Assembly: GCF_049274025.1 (NCBI RefSeq)
Contig: NZ_JBASRV010000059.1
Length of the DNA: 40,627 nt
Reading direction: 5' to 3' (one strand)
Origin: Miniphocaeibacter sp012841535
GTDB lineage: Bacteria; Bacillota; Clostridia; Tissierellales; Peptoniphilaceae
Shown here: positions 15,832-24,550 of the stretch, piece after piece
Layout: each line of letters starts with the position of its first letter
How positions within the stretch are numbered: the stretch's first letter is position 1
The notes under the pieces: generated by a model
What the model saw: only the letters and a program-made list of their open reading frames with translations
Database searches by the model: none
Told to the model about the DNA's origin: nothing
Translations under genes and position numbers: made by a program

Positions 15832-15853
15832 TTCCTTATATTTTCCTTATATT
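15832..15853 (+). promoter_or_regulatory. Tandem 11-bp repeats, probable response-regulator site
   Basis: Two perfect head-to-tail copies of TTCCTTATATT (15832-15842 and 15843-15853) lie about 40 bases upstream of the ABC transporter start, followed by AT-rich sequence with -10-like hexamers near 15861-15875. Direct repeats with an 11-base period are typical targets of OmpR-family regulators such as NisR and CprR. The regulator at 18061-18723 is the likely ligand (inference). Confidence 0.6.
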
Positions 15854-15894
15854 TATTTATTAATATTTAATTATAAATAAAAAGGAGGAAAATT

Positions 15895-16596
15895 ATGGAA
15901 TATATTTTAAAAACTGAAAATTTAACAAAGATTTATGGAAAACAAAAAAGTAATAATAATATTAATTTAAATCTTAAAAAAAATACTATATATGGACTTT
16001 TAGGTCCAAATGGGGCAGGAAAATCCACATTGTTAAAAATGATTTGCGGAATTAGCAAACCAACATCAGGTAGCATATATTTTGAAAATAGCTTGTGGAA
16101 AAAAGAGGACATACGAAAAATCGGAGCATTAATAGAGTCGCCAGCTATTTATCCGAATTTAACAGCAGAGGAGAATTTAAGAGTTTATGCTTTAATGAAT
16201 AATTTAGAAAACAAGGATTTTACTGAATTATTAGAACTTGTAGGCTTAAAGAAAAAGGACAAGAAAATAGCTAAAAAGTATTCCACTGGTATGAAGCAAA
16301 GGTTAGGAATTGCCATAGCTCTTTTAAAATCGCCAGATTTATTAATATTAGATGAACCGACAAATGGCTTAGACCCCTTAGGTATTGAAGAATTAAGAAA
16401 ACTAATAAAATCCTTTCCTGGAAAAGGTATAACGGTAATACTTTCATCTCATATTTTAACAGAAGTAGAGCAGGTTGCTGATACAATAGGAATTATTTAT
16501 AATGGCAAATTGGAGTACGAGGAAAATTTGGATAAAACTCATAGTTTAGAAGAAACATTTATGGAGATCATAAGGAAGGGTGAGGCTTATGTTTAA
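15895..16596 (+). CDS. ABC transporter ATPase, lantibiotic-immunity type
   Basis: A 233-residue ATP-binding subunit with Walker A GPNGAGKST (about residue 38), Q-loop LIESPAIYPNLTAEENL, signature YSTGMKQRLGIA, Walker B LLILDEPTNGLDP and H-loop SSHIL. The spacing and short C-terminus match the BcrA/NisF/CprA group that powers removal of lantibiotics or bacitracin from the membrane. A strong AAAGGAGG precedes the ATG. It is the first gene of a five-gene run: two permeases, response regulator, histidine kinase. Confidence 0.9.
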   Translation: MEYILKTENLTKIYGKQKSNNNINLNLKKNTIYGLLGPNGAGKSTLLKMICGISKPTSGSIYFENSLWKKEDIRKIGALIESPAIYPNLTAEENLRVYALMNNLENKDFTELLELVGLKKKDKKIAKKYSTGMKQRLGIAIALLKSPDLLILDEPTNGLDPLGIEELRKLIKSFPGKGITVILSSHILTEVEQVADTIGIIYNGKLEYEENLDKTHSLEETFMEIIRKGEAYV

Positions 16597-17338
16597 TTAT
16601 GTAAAGGCTGAACTTTTAAAATTAAAAAGGACTTCTACAATGAAAATAGTTGTTGGAATTCCCTTTGTTGCAATGGTACTTGCAGTTGTAGCGGGAGAAT
16701 ACTATATGCTGGATATTGCTTTAAACTGGTGGTATATATTATTCTTTCCAACTATATTGGTTTTAATTACAGGAAATATATTTGGACAAAATGATAAAAA
16801 AAATGAATATAAGGGACTTTTGTTATCGGTAGAGGACACTGAGAAATTAGGTCTTGCAAAGCTTGTAACAGTTGCTATATGTTCTCTTATATCAACAGTT
16901 ATATTTACAATATTGGTATTAATTTTAATATTGGTCTACAGTAAATTTTTTGATTTTGAAATTAGAACAGGTATTTTAAATATTATATTGGGAAATTTAA
17001 TCATTAATATAAGCTATTTGTTTTTAGTACCAATGGTAGGATTATTGGTTAAGAAGTTTTCCTATTTACTTGTAACAGTTGGTGGAATTATTATATTTAA
17101 CATACTAGATGGTTTAATGTGGAAAACGGAAGTTGCCTTATATAATCCATTTTCCATTACCTCAATGCTAATGTCAACTATTTTTAAAATACAGCCTAAT
17201 GGAGTATTAAATAATGGTGAAATACCATTACTTTCAATTTCGCAAATGGGTTTATCAATAGGGATAAATATAAGTGTATTTTTAATTTTTTCATTTTTAT
17301 TAATAAAACTATGGAATAGAAGGAAGCTGGTAAAATGA
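16589..17338 (+). CDS. Lantibiotic-immunity ABC permease (MutE/EpiE type)
   Basis: A 249-residue permease with six predicted membrane segments starting after MFNYVKAELLKLKRTSTMK, the usual opening of NisE/MutE/EpiE subunits. ATG 16589 fits the family start and the AAGGAAGGGTGAGG upstream; an in-frame GTG at 16580 is a less likely start. It overlaps the ATPase gene end by 8 bases and the next permease by 4 bases (ATGA). It should form a heterodimeric permease with the next protein in the cytoplasmic membrane. Confidence 0.85.
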   Translation: MFNYVKAELLKLKRTSTMKIVVGIPFVAMVLAVVAGEYYMLDIALNWWYILFFPTILVLITGNIFGQNDKKNEYKGLLLSVEDTEKLGLAKLVTVAICSLISTVIFTILVLILILVYSKFFDFEIRTGILNIILGNLIINISYLFLVPMVGLLVKKFSYLLVTVGGIIIFNILDGLMWKTEVALYNPFSITSMLMSTIFKIQPNGVLNNGEIPLLSISQMGLSIGINISVFLIFSFLLIKLWNRRKLVK

Positions 17339-18057
17339 TTAAGTTTATAAGGACGGAAAATTTAAAGGCAAAAAAATCAGGAGAGTATTTAATCCATTTA
17401 CTAGCACCAATAATATTGGTGTTGGGAATGCTTTTTCTTAGTTTTTTGTATGGATTTAGCGAATTTAGACAAATAATATACTTGTTGGATTTAATATCCA
17501 TAGGACTACCTTTTATGATTTCCATAGTTGTAACAATAAATATAGAGCAAGAAAGACAGGCTGGAAATTTTAAAGGTATATTGTTAAATGAAAATAAGCT
17601 CAAGTATTTTTTTACTAAAATATTTAGACTTTGGGTAATGGGGTTTTTGGCAATTGTTTTTTCAGTATTTCTATATGAATTGCTTATAGGAAATTTCAAC
17701 TATATGGAATTAGTATTAAAATCCATATTGATTTTAACGGTAACAATGTTACCTACTTATTTAGTCCATTTTTTTGTAGATATGAGATTTTCAAGAAATA
17801 TTTCAATTTTTCTAGGGGCAATAGAAGCTATGATAAATGCAGTTTTTTTAACAAGATTAGGGGATTATTTATGGAAGTTTTTCCCTTGCTCTTGGATATC
17901 ACGATCGTTAAGATATTATAGTATAATTAAATTACAGAATATAAAAATAAATATAGATTATTTTTCAAAAACAATAGTACTTATTGTAACGATTATAATT
18001 GTTTTGTTTTTATTGTTTTGGTATAGAAGTTGGGAAGGAAACAATATAGAGGAATAA
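17335..18057 (+). CDS. Lantibiotic-immunity ABC permease (MutG/EpiG type)
   Basis: A 240-residue protein starting MIKFIRTENLKAKKSGEYLIHLLAPI, with six predicted transmembrane segments; it is the usual second permease of the FEG-type immunity exporters. The motif IEQERQAGNFKGIL in the first loop is typical of this family. It is translationally coupled to the preceding permease. No lantibiotic precursor or modification gene is nearby, so the system is for defence or sensing, not self-immunity of a producer. Confidence 0.83.
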   Translation: MIKFIRTENLKAKKSGEYLIHLLAPIILVLGMLFLSFLYGFSEFRQIIYLLDLISIGLPFMISIVVTINIEQERQAGNFKGILLNENKLKYFFTKIFRLWVMGFLAIVFSVFLYELLIGNFNYMELVLKSILILTVTMLPTYLVHFFVDMRFSRNISIFLGAIEAMINAVFLTRLGDYLWKFFPCSWISRSLRYYSIIKLQNIKINIDYFSKTIVLIVTIIIVLFLLFWYRSWEGNNIEE

Positions 18058-18060
18058 AAA

Positions 18061-18723
18061 ATGGCAAAGATTTTAGCTGTAGATGACAATATTGGAATTT
18101 TAAAAGTAATAGATAAAGCTTTAAGAAAAGAAGGTCATGTAATAAAAACGGAACAAGATCCCAAGGATATTTTTACAATGGACTTGGGAGAATTTGATCT
18201 AATATTACTTGATGTTATGATGCCGGAAGTTGACGGATTTGAAATCTGTAAGAATATAAGGGAGGATTTTGATGGACCTATAATTTTTCTTACAGCCTTA
18301 GATGATGAAAATTCTTTAATAAAGGGATTAGGCTTAGGAGGAGATGATTATTTATCTAAGCCTTTTTCTCTTGTAGAATTACGGGCAAGGGTAAATGCTC
18401 ATATTCGTAGGGAAAAAAGAGAAAGAGTAAACCATATTAATCTAGGGGAAATCAAACTAAATATAAAGGGAAAGGAATTTTCTGTTAAGGATAATATTAT
18501 CAATCTAACAAGTTCAGAATATGAAATAGCAGAACTTTTGGCTTTAAATAGAAATCAGGTATTTTCAAGGGAGCAGATATTTGAAAAGATATATGGCTAT
18601 GATAAAGATAGTTTTGATAGTACAATTACAGAGCATATAAAAAACATTAGACGTAAATTCAAGAAATATAATATATCACCAATAAAGACAGAATGGGGAA
18701 TTGGATATAGATGGAAAGAATAA
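18061..18723 (+). CDS. OmpR-family response regulator
   Basis: A 220-residue regulator with a receiver domain (acidic pair VDDN, phosphoacceptor Asp51 in LLDVMMPEVDG, Thr in FLTALDD, Lys in LSKPFS) and a C-terminal winged helix (about 125-218, SSEYEIAELLALNRNQVFSR). It lies four bases after the permease gene and overlaps the kinase gene by 13 bases. It probably activates the transporter promoter through the 11-bp tandem repeats at 15832-15853. Confidence 0.92.
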   Translation: MAKILAVDDNIGILKVIDKALRKEGHVIKTEQDPKDIFTMDLGEFDLILLDVMMPEVDGFEICKNIREDFDGPIIFLTALDDENSLIKGLGLGGDDYLSKPFSLVELRARVNAHIRREKRERVNHINLGEIKLNIKGKEFSVKDNIINLTSSEYEIAELLALNRNQVFSREQIFEKIYGYDKDSFDSTITEHIKNIRRKFKKYNISPIKTEWGIGYRWKE

Positions 18724-20060
18724 AAGGTGAGAAACTTAAAAATATTTTTTTAAAATACACTATAAAAATAGTGTTAATTTCCATTTTAATAGTATTGTTA
18801 AATTTAAGTCTTATAACAATGACTATAAAATTCGGTTTAGTCTACCCAGCAAATGAAGAAGAGGCTAATATAAGTGAAAATATAGACGAATTGAAAAAAG
18901 AGGATAGTAAACCAGAGAAAATTTTGAAATTTCCAGCGGTTTATGGAGTTTTCACCAAAGATGGAAAATATGAGGAAGGTAATTTAGAAAATGAAAAACT
19001 GGTATATGAAACCTATACAGAGGGAGAGAATGCTATAGGACAAGGGAAATATATTAAGGCTATAGAAAGGGGAGATAGCCTTTTAATACTTGTTTATTCC
19101 TTTAAAGCTAAATATAAAAATGAAGTATTACAAAGATATCTTCCTAATATAGAAGCACTGGGGATTATTTTAATGGTAGTGGAAATACTATTATGTATCT
19201 ATATTTTAGCCTATAGAAATTCAAAAAAAATAAGTAGAAATTTCCAGCAAACAGAGGAGATAATAAAGAATTTGAATATAGATAATCTAAATTTCTCCTT
19301 AGAGGAAAGCGAAATATATGAAGTAAACGAACTTTTAAAGGGAATTTCCTATATGCAAGAAAATTTAAAAAATAGTTTAAAACAGCAATGGGAAAAAGAA
19401 GAAGAAAACAAAGTAAAAATGCAGGCATTAATGCATGATATAAAAACCCCATTAACGGTAATAAAGGGAGAAACTGAGCTTTTATTGGAAGAAGAAGGTG
19501 AAAATAAAGAGGATATAGCTTATATTTATGAAAATACATTAAAAATACAGAAGTATTTAGAAGAATTGAAAAATATTACAGATGAAAATATTGTTGATGA
19601 TTTTAAAGAATTTGATTTGATGGAATTTTTCAATAAATATTTTTTAGAAATTAAAAAGCTTTCAAAATATTATAATAAGAAACTTATAATAGAAAATGAT
19701 TTAAATGGGAAAAAATATTTAAATTATAGCGAAGAAAGATTAAAAAGAGCCTTGAATAATGTTGTAGTGAATGCTTTAGAAAGAGCTGAAAATACTGTAG
19801 TTTTAAAATTGAATGCAGAAGGAAAATTAATATTTACTATTCTTGATGATGGAAAGGGATTTTCAGAAGAAGCTTTAGTACGAGGAAAGGAAATTTTTTA
19901 TACTGAAGATAAAGGCAGAAACAAAAATACGAATTCTCATTCAGGTATAGGTCTTTATTATAGTAATAAAGTTTTAAAAGAAATTAGTGGAGAAATAATA
20001 ATCGGAAATAATAGAAACAAAGGAGCTATTGTAAATATAATAATTCCTTTAAATGCATAA
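18711..20060 (+). CDS. Sensor histidine kinase partner of the immunity transporter
   Basis: A 449-residue kinase. Two membrane segments (about 14-40 and 147-168) flank an extracellular region of about 105 residues rich in Glu and Lys. The H-box is MHDIKTPLTVIKGE (His242), the N-box RALNNVVVNALERAE, and the G-boxes LDDGKGFSEEAL and SHSGIGLYYSNKVL. An extracellular loop this large fits the NisK/CprK-type peptide sensors better than the short-loop BceS type. It is the last gene of its operon, followed by a strong hairpin. Confidence 0.9.
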   Translation: MERIKGEKLKNIFLKYTIKIVLISILIVLLNLSLITMTIKFGLVYPANEEEANISENIDELKKEDSKPEKILKFPAVYGVFTKDGKYEEGNLENEKLVYETYTEGENAIGQGKYIKAIERGDSLLILVYSFKAKYKNEVLQRYLPNIEALGIILMVVEILLCIYILAYRNSKKISRNFQQTEEIIKNLNIDNLNFSLEESEIYEVNELLKGISYMQENLKNSLKQQWEKEEENKVKMQALMHDIKTPLTVIKGETELLLEEEGENKEDIAYIYENTLKIQKYLEELKNITDENIVDDFKEFDLMEFFNKYFLEIKKLSKYYNKKLIIENDLNGKKYLNYSEERLKRALNNVVVNALERAENTVVLKLNAEGKLIFTILDDGKGFSEEALVRGKEIFYTEDKGRNKNTNSHSGIGLYYSNKVLKEISGEIIIGNNRNKGAIVNIIIPLNA

Positions 20061-20090
20061 AAACATGGTCAAATAACCATGTTTTTATGC
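20055..20090. terminator. Bidirectional terminator between kinase and pflA
   Basis: 15-bp perfect stem (20055-20069 with 20076-20090) with a 6-nt loop; A5 and T5 tracts are part of the stem, so it can act on both strands. It overlaps the last codons of both convergent genes. Confidence 0.85.
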
Positions 20091-20849
20091 TATATTTTTA
20101 TTTTTCAATTCTGCTCTTTTTTTCTTCATAGAGTACATTACAATATCATAAGCCTTTCTAGCGTGTTCCTTAGTTAAAGCTTCTGTTCCCTCTAAGGGAT
20201 AGGGAATTCCTAAATTTTTATATTTAGAAACTCCCATTGTATGATAGGGAAGTATATCTACAGCTTTTATATTATTTAACTCTGCTAAAAATTCTCCAAG
20301 TTTTAAAAGGTATTCTGTTTTATAGGTTATATTTGGTACTATTACATGTCTTATCCATACAGGGATGTTTTTTTCAGACAAGTAATTAGCAAAATCCAAG
20401 ACTTCCTTATTACTTCTTCCTGTTAATTTCCTATGCTCTTCATCATTAATGTGTTTTATATCTAAAAGAACTAAATCAACATTTTTAAGTAACTGGTCTA
20501 TTTTGTTTAAATATTTTTCACTTCTATTAAAAGGAACTCCACTGGTGTCTAAGCATGTGTGTATATTTTCTTCTTTAGCTTTTTCAAAAAGTTCAATTAA
20601 AAAATCAATTTGTAAGAGTGCTTCTCCACCTGATACGGTAATACCACCCTTGTGTAAAAAGGGTTTATATCTATTATAGTCCTCTAGTATTTCGTCAACG
20701 GTTTTGCCATTTTTCCTATGGAATTTCCAACTATCGGGATTATGACAATATAAACATCTCATTGGACAACCCTGCATAAAAATTACATATCTTATACCTG
20801 GCCCGTCAACTGTTCCAAAGGTTTCAATAGAATGAATATAACCTTTCAT
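20085..20849 (-). CDS. pflA: Pyruvate formate-lyase activating enzyme
   Basis: A 254-residue radical SAM enzyme with the CX3CX2C cluster motif CPMRCLYC, preceded by GYIHSIETFGTVDGPGIRYV, the PflA signature. GGEALLQ and the late LPYHTMGVSKY motif are also present. No extra ferredoxin clusters are present, which separates it from the CutD/glycerol-dehydratase activases. It installs the glycyl radical, here presumably on the separate 80-residue radical protein encoded one base upstream. I chose ATG 20849 (after GAGGGA) over ATG 20864, which overlaps the upstream gene. Confidence 0.92.
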   Translation of the reverse strand: MKGYIHSIETFGTVDGPGIRYVIFMQGCPMRCLYCHNPDSWKFHRKNGKTVDEILEDYNRYKPFLHKGGITVSGGEALLQIDFLIELFEKAKEENIHTCLDTSGVPFNRSEKYLNKIDQLLKNVDLVLLDIKHINDEEHRKLTGRSNKEVLDFANYLSEKNIPVWIRHVIVPNITYKTEYLLKLGEFLAELNNIKAVDILPYHTMGVSKYKNLGIPYPLEGTEALTKEHARKAYDIVMYSMKKKRAELKNKNIA

Positions 20850-20850
20850 A

Positions 20851-21093
20851 CTACATTCCCTCATGGAAAGTTCTATTAATTATATCGTCTTGCTGCTCCT
20901 TTGTTAGATTTATAAAGTTTACGGCATAACCGGAAACTCTTACGGTTAATTGAGGATATTTCTCAGGATGCTTTTGAGCATCTAATAAAGTATCTTTTGT
21001 AAATACATTTACATTTAAATGGTGACCACCTTTTTCAGAATAGCCATCTAACATAGCAACTAAATTATCTATTTGTGAATTATTAACTTTCAT
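20851..21093 (-). CDS. grcA: Separate glycyl-radical domain of pyruvate formate-lyase (GrcA-like)
   Basis: An 80-residue protein equal to the C-terminal radical domain of PFL: LNVNVFTKDTLLDAQ, HPEKYPQL, then the radical loop RVSGYAV with Gly55, 25 residues from the end. It has its own AAAGGAGG ribosome site and ATG and lies 17 bases after the core gene, so the split is a proper gene boundary and not a frameshift. E. coli GrcA (YfiD) is a stand-alone domain of this kind that rescues oxygen-cleaved PFL. Here the core lacks its own glycine domain, so this protein should be an obligatory subunit carrying the radical. Confidence 0.88.
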   Translation of the reverse strand: MKVNNSQIDNLVAMLDGYSEKGGHHLNVNVFTKDTLLDAQKHPEKYPQLTVRVSGYAVNFINLTKEQQDDIINRTFHEGM

Positions 21094-21110
21094 TAATGCC
21101 TCCTTTTCAG

Positions 21111-23195
21111 TTAATCTAGGTCTAAATTTGGAATCTCACAGGATTCACAAATTTTATTTTCAAATTCAAACTCTAAATCCCCTTGTAGTATATTTAATTC
21201 TTTTCCTAAAGCATCTGGTACAATTGAAAAAGTATTGGATATACCATCTTGTGAATCTTTAAAAGGCAACTTTGCAACAGATGATAAAGAAGCTAAGGCA
21301 CCTTTTTTATCCCTTCTGTGCATTGGGTTTGCCCCTGGAGCAAATGGTTCTCCAGCCTTTCTGCCATCAGGAGTAGAACCGGTTTTTTTACCATAAACTA
21401 CATTTGAAGTAATTGTTAATATTGACATTGTTGGTATAGAGTTTCTGTATGTTTTGTGTTTTCTAATTTTGTTCATAAATCTTTCTACTAAATCAACAGC
21501 AAGTTCATCAACTCTATCGTCATTGTTTCCATATTTTGGATAATCACCCTCTATTTCATAGTTAGTAATAATCCCATCTTCGTCACGAATTGGTTTAACC
21601 CTTGCATATTTAATAGCAGATAAGGAGTCAGCAACAACAGAAAGTCCGGCAATACCTGTAGCAAAATATCTTTTTACATCTCTATCATGAAAGGCCATTT
21701 GCACTCTTTCATAAGCGTATTTGTCATGCATATAATGTATAACATTTAAAGTATTAACATATAGTTCTGCTAACCATTCCATCATACTGTCATATTTTTC
21801 CATTACATCATCATAATCTAAATATTCTGTATTTACCGGTCTATATTTTGGTCCAACTTGTACCTTTGACTTTTCATCAACTCCGCCATTAATTGCATAT
21901 AGTAAACATTTAGCAAGATTTGCCCTAGCTCCAAAAAACTGCATTTCCTTTCCAACTGCCATGGAAGAAACACAACAAGCTATTGCATAATCGTCACCTA
22001 AATTTGGTCTCATTAGTTCGTCATTTTCGTATTGTATAGATGAGGTTAAAATAGAAATTTTAGCACAGTATCTTTTAAAATTCTCCGGAAGTTTAGGAGA
22101 CCAAAGTACTGTTAAATTTGGCTCTGGGGAAGTTCCTAAATTTACTAAAGTGTGTAAATATCTAAAGGAATTTTTAGTAACTAAAGACCTTCCGTCTGCT
22201 CCCATTCCGGCAATTGATTCAGTTACCCAAGTAGGGTCACCGGAAAATAATTCGTTATATTCCGGAGTTCTTGCAAATTTTACAAGTCTTAACTTCATTA
22301 TAAAATGGTCAATTAATTCTTGGGCTTCTTTTTCGGTTAAAGTTTCATTTTTCAAATCCCTTTCAATATAAATATCTAAGAAAGTTGAAGTTCTTCCAAT
22401 ACTCATAGCAGCACCATTTTGCTCCTTAACTGCAGCTAAATAGGCAATATATAACCATTGAATAGCCTCTTGAGCATTTTTAGCAGGATTGGAAATGTCG
22501 AAACCATAAATTTCACCTAATTCCTTTACTTCATTTAAAGCTCTTATTTGTTCAGAAAGCTCCTCTCTTAGTTTTATATTTTCATCGCTCATTGTCATTC
22601 CTTCAGTACTAAGCAATTGATTTTTTTTATCTTCAATTAAAAAGTCTGCTCCGTATAGGGCAAGTCTTCTGTAGTCACCGATTATTCTTCCCCTACCATA
22701 GGCATCAGGAAGACCGGTTATAATACCTGATTTCCTTGCCTTTCTCATTTCACTTGTATAAACATCATAAACTCCACTATTATGAGTTTTTCTGTATTTT
22801 GTAAAAATATCAACAATATTATTATCGATGTCGTAGCCATAGGACTTACATGCAGCAAGGGACATTCTTATACCACCAAAAGGTTGTAAGGACCTTTTAA
22901 AAGGTTTATCTGTTTGAAAACCAACAATTTTTTCTAAATCTTTATTTAGGTAACCGGCTTTATGGGAAGTAATAGTAGATATGATTTTTGTATCCATATC
23001 CAATACTCCACCGGCATCTCTTTCCTGTTTACGTAAATCTGTTACAATATCCCAAAGTTTTTTTGTTGACTCAGTAGGAGAGCATAGGAAATTGTCGTCT
23101 CCCTTATATTCAGTATAATTTTCTTGAATAAAATTTCTTACATCAACTTTTTTTTGCCAATTACCATTTGAAAATCCTATCCATTCTTTTTTCAT
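21111..23195 (-). CDS. pflB: Pyruvate formate-lyase core, lacking the glycyl-radical C-terminus
   Basis: A 694-residue protein against about 740-760 for usual PFL. It carries the catalytic Cys pair (Cys407-Cys408 in YAIACCVSS) and family motifs such as YGRGRIIGDYRRLALYG and TPDGRKAGEPFAPGANP. After SIVPDALGKELN the normal sequence stops and a unique tail with CESCEIPNLDLD ends the protein; the RVSGYA radical segment is encoded by the next gene. Together they would convert pyruvate and CoA to acetyl-CoA and formate. It starts at ATG 23195 after AAGGAG. A Crp/Fnr-like site upstream suggests control by anaerobiosis or energy state. Confidence 0.93.
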   Translation of the reverse strand: MKKEWIGFSNGNWQKKVDVRNFIQENYTEYKGDDNFLCSPTESTKKLWDIVTDLRKQERDAGGVLDMDTKIISTITSHKAGYLNKDLEKIVGFQTDKPFKRSLQPFGGIRMSLAACKSYGYDIDNNIVDIFTKYRKTHNSGVYDVYTSEMRKARKSGIITGLPDAYGRGRIIGDYRRLALYGADFLIEDKKNQLLSTEGMTMSDENIKLREELSEQIRALNEVKELGEIYGFDISNPAKNAQEAIQWLYIAYLAAVKEQNGAAMSIGRTSTFLDIYIERDLKNETLTEKEAQELIDHFIMKLRLVKFARTPEYNELFSGDPTWVTESIAGMGADGRSLVTKNSFRYLHTLVNLGTSPEPNLTVLWSPKLPENFKRYCAKISILTSSIQYENDELMRPNLGDDYAIACCVSSMAVGKEMQFFGARANLAKCLLYAINGGVDEKSKVQVGPKYRPVNTEYLDYDDVMEKYDSMMEWLAELYVNTLNVIHYMHDKYAYERVQMAFHDRDVKRYFATGIAGLSVVADSLSAIKYARVKPIRDEDGIITNYEIEGDYPKYGNNDDRVDELAVDLVERFMNKIRKHKTYRNSIPTMSILTITSNVVYGKKTGSTPDGRKAGEPFAPGANPMHRRDKKGALASLSSVAKLPFKDSQDGISNTFSIVPDALGKELNILQGDLEFEFENKICESCEIPNLDLD

Positions 23196-23297
23196 AAAAT
23201 CTCCTTAATTTGTAAATAAATGGGCTATATATTTTAAACAACTAAATCCTATCTAAATAGTAGGTATTGCAAATAAAAATTTTATCCTTGCATAGTA

Positions 23298-23340
23298 ATT
23301 ATAGCTTAATTAATAATGAATATCAGTGAACCTGATCACG
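23298..23340 (-). promoter_or_regulatory. pfl promoter with Crp/Fnr-family site
   Basis: On the minus strand a TATAAT (23303-23298) and CTGATA (23326-23321) are 17 bp apart. The site AGTGA-N6-TCACG (23325-23340), a near-perfect match to the Crp-type TGTGA-N6-TCACA, is centred 41.5 bp upstream of the predicted start near 23291. That is the class II activator position. The geometry is direct; the identity of the activator is unknown. Confidence 0.6.
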
Positions 23341-23627
23341 TATTATTATGTATTTATGTAAATTTAGTTAGGTATTTAATTATTTTTATAATTGTAACCT
23401 AATAAAGCTTATATTAAAATGAGCTAAATCACTTTGATATTATTTATTTATAAATATTAGCAATTTAAATTGTGAAAAGTGAAAAGGCGTTATATAAATA
23501 CTAGAATATAGTTAAATAAATAATTAATTATATAATAATATTAAGGAGTTTAATTTTCTTAATTTTTTTAGAATACTTAAAAATAGGGAAATTCAAATTA
23601 AAGGTTATAATATAATAAAAGATTATT

Positions 23628-23665
23628 ACTTTCTTGACATTCCCCATAGGTGGAAAGTATAGAAT
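23628..23665 (+). promoter_or_regulatory. MerR-type promoter of the merR gene
   Basis: TTGACA (23634-23639) and TAGAAT (23660-23665) are separated by a long 20-bp spacer containing the imperfect palindrome TTCCCCAT/AGGTGGAA (23640-23655), with outer arms ACTTTC (23628-23633) and GAAAGT (23653-23658). This is the usual operator layout of MerR activators and suggests autoregulation. Confidence 0.65.
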
Positions 23666-23710
23666 AATAATATGAATAGGTAATTAGTACATTTAATTTA
23701 GGAGAGGATT

Positions 23711-24547
23711 ATGAAAATTGAAGATGATAAGATGTACTTAATTGGAGAAGCCAGCAAAATTTGTAAAATTAGTAAGAAAACGCTTCGCTACTATAGCGAT
23801 ACAGGTGTTGTTTTACCTGATAAAATAGATGAAGAAACAGGATATAGATACTATAGTAAAGAGACTTTATTAAATGTTCCAGTATTAAAGTACTATAAAC
23901 AAATGGGTTTTAAATTAAATGAGATGAAAGACGTAATATCAGGTGATACAAAAAGCAGAATAAGGGAAAAATTAGCAGATAAGTCAAGAGAGCTGGAAAG
24001 TTTAAGAGAAGAATTAGATAATAGTTACAAGGCTACAAGGGAATGGCATGAATTAATAAAAGAGGCTCAGTATGTAGTAGATCATCAAGTAGATAAACCG
24101 AGTTATAAATATTTAAATGAGAAAAAATATTGTTATTTAGAACAAAAATTTAATTATAATTATATGGAATCCATAATAAATATAGAGTGGGTTGAACATT
24201 TAGAAAAACATGACAATGAAATATCAGGAGCTGTTATATTAATGTTTGATTCATATTTAGATAAAATGAATGGGGAAAGCGATTATGTTAAAATAATGCA
24301 AACTCCATTAAAGCCATGTAAAGGATTATTGAAAAAACATACTATGAGTAGTGGTTTATATGCAAATATATATCATATTGGACCACATAAAAATATAGAT
24401 GAATCCTATAAAAAATTACATAATTGGATTAATAATAAAGGTTATAGACCATTAGGCAGATCTTATGAAAGATACTTAGTTGATTATTGGACAACAAGAA
24501 ATTCAAATGAATTTGTTACAGAAATATTAATACCTATTCATAAATAA
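23711..24547 (+). CDS. MerR-family regulator, probable activator of the choline operon
   Basis: A 278-residue MerR protein. The N-terminal winged helix is IGEASKICKISKKTLRYYSD, then DEETGYRYY; a dimerisation helix spans about residues 85-125; a roughly 150-residue C-terminal domain with a GyrI-like/BmrR effector-binding appearance ends ERYLVDYWTTRNSNEFVTEILIPI. That domain class binds small, often cationic, molecules, which would suit choline (inference). The ATG follows TAGGAGAGG. It sits 220 bases upstream of the compartment operon, between two MerR-type promoters, each with a long spacer and palindrome, so it is the natural candidate for controlling both. Confidence 0.85.
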   Translation: MKIEDDKMYLIGEASKICKISKKTLRYYSDTGVVLPDKIDEETGYRYYSKETLLNVPVLKYYKQMGFKLNEMKDVISGDTKSRIREKLADKSRELESLREELDNSYKATREWHELIKEAQYVVDHQVDKPSYKYLNEKKYCYLEQKFNYNYMESIINIEWVEHLEKHDNEISGAVILMFDSYLDKMNGESDYVKIMQTPLKPCKGLLKKHTMSSGLYANIYHIGPHKNIDESYKKLHNWINNKGYRPLGRSYERYLVDYWTTRNSNEFVTEILIPIHK

Positions 24548-24550
24548 AAG

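Larger units (their letters stand above)
23196..23710. other. 515-bp intergenic region between pfl and merR
   Basis: No gene is seen. It holds the minus-strand pfl promoter with a Crp/Fnr-like site (23298-23340), about 280 bp of very AT-rich sequence in which nothing is recognised, and the MerR-type promoter at 23634-23665. Confidence 0.7.

Noticed and set aside
20851..21093. Frameshift or sequencing error explaining the split PFL
   Set aside because: The core has a distinct tail and stop, and the second gene has its own AAAGGAGG and ATG; no alternative frame across the junction encodes the missing 30-residue link.
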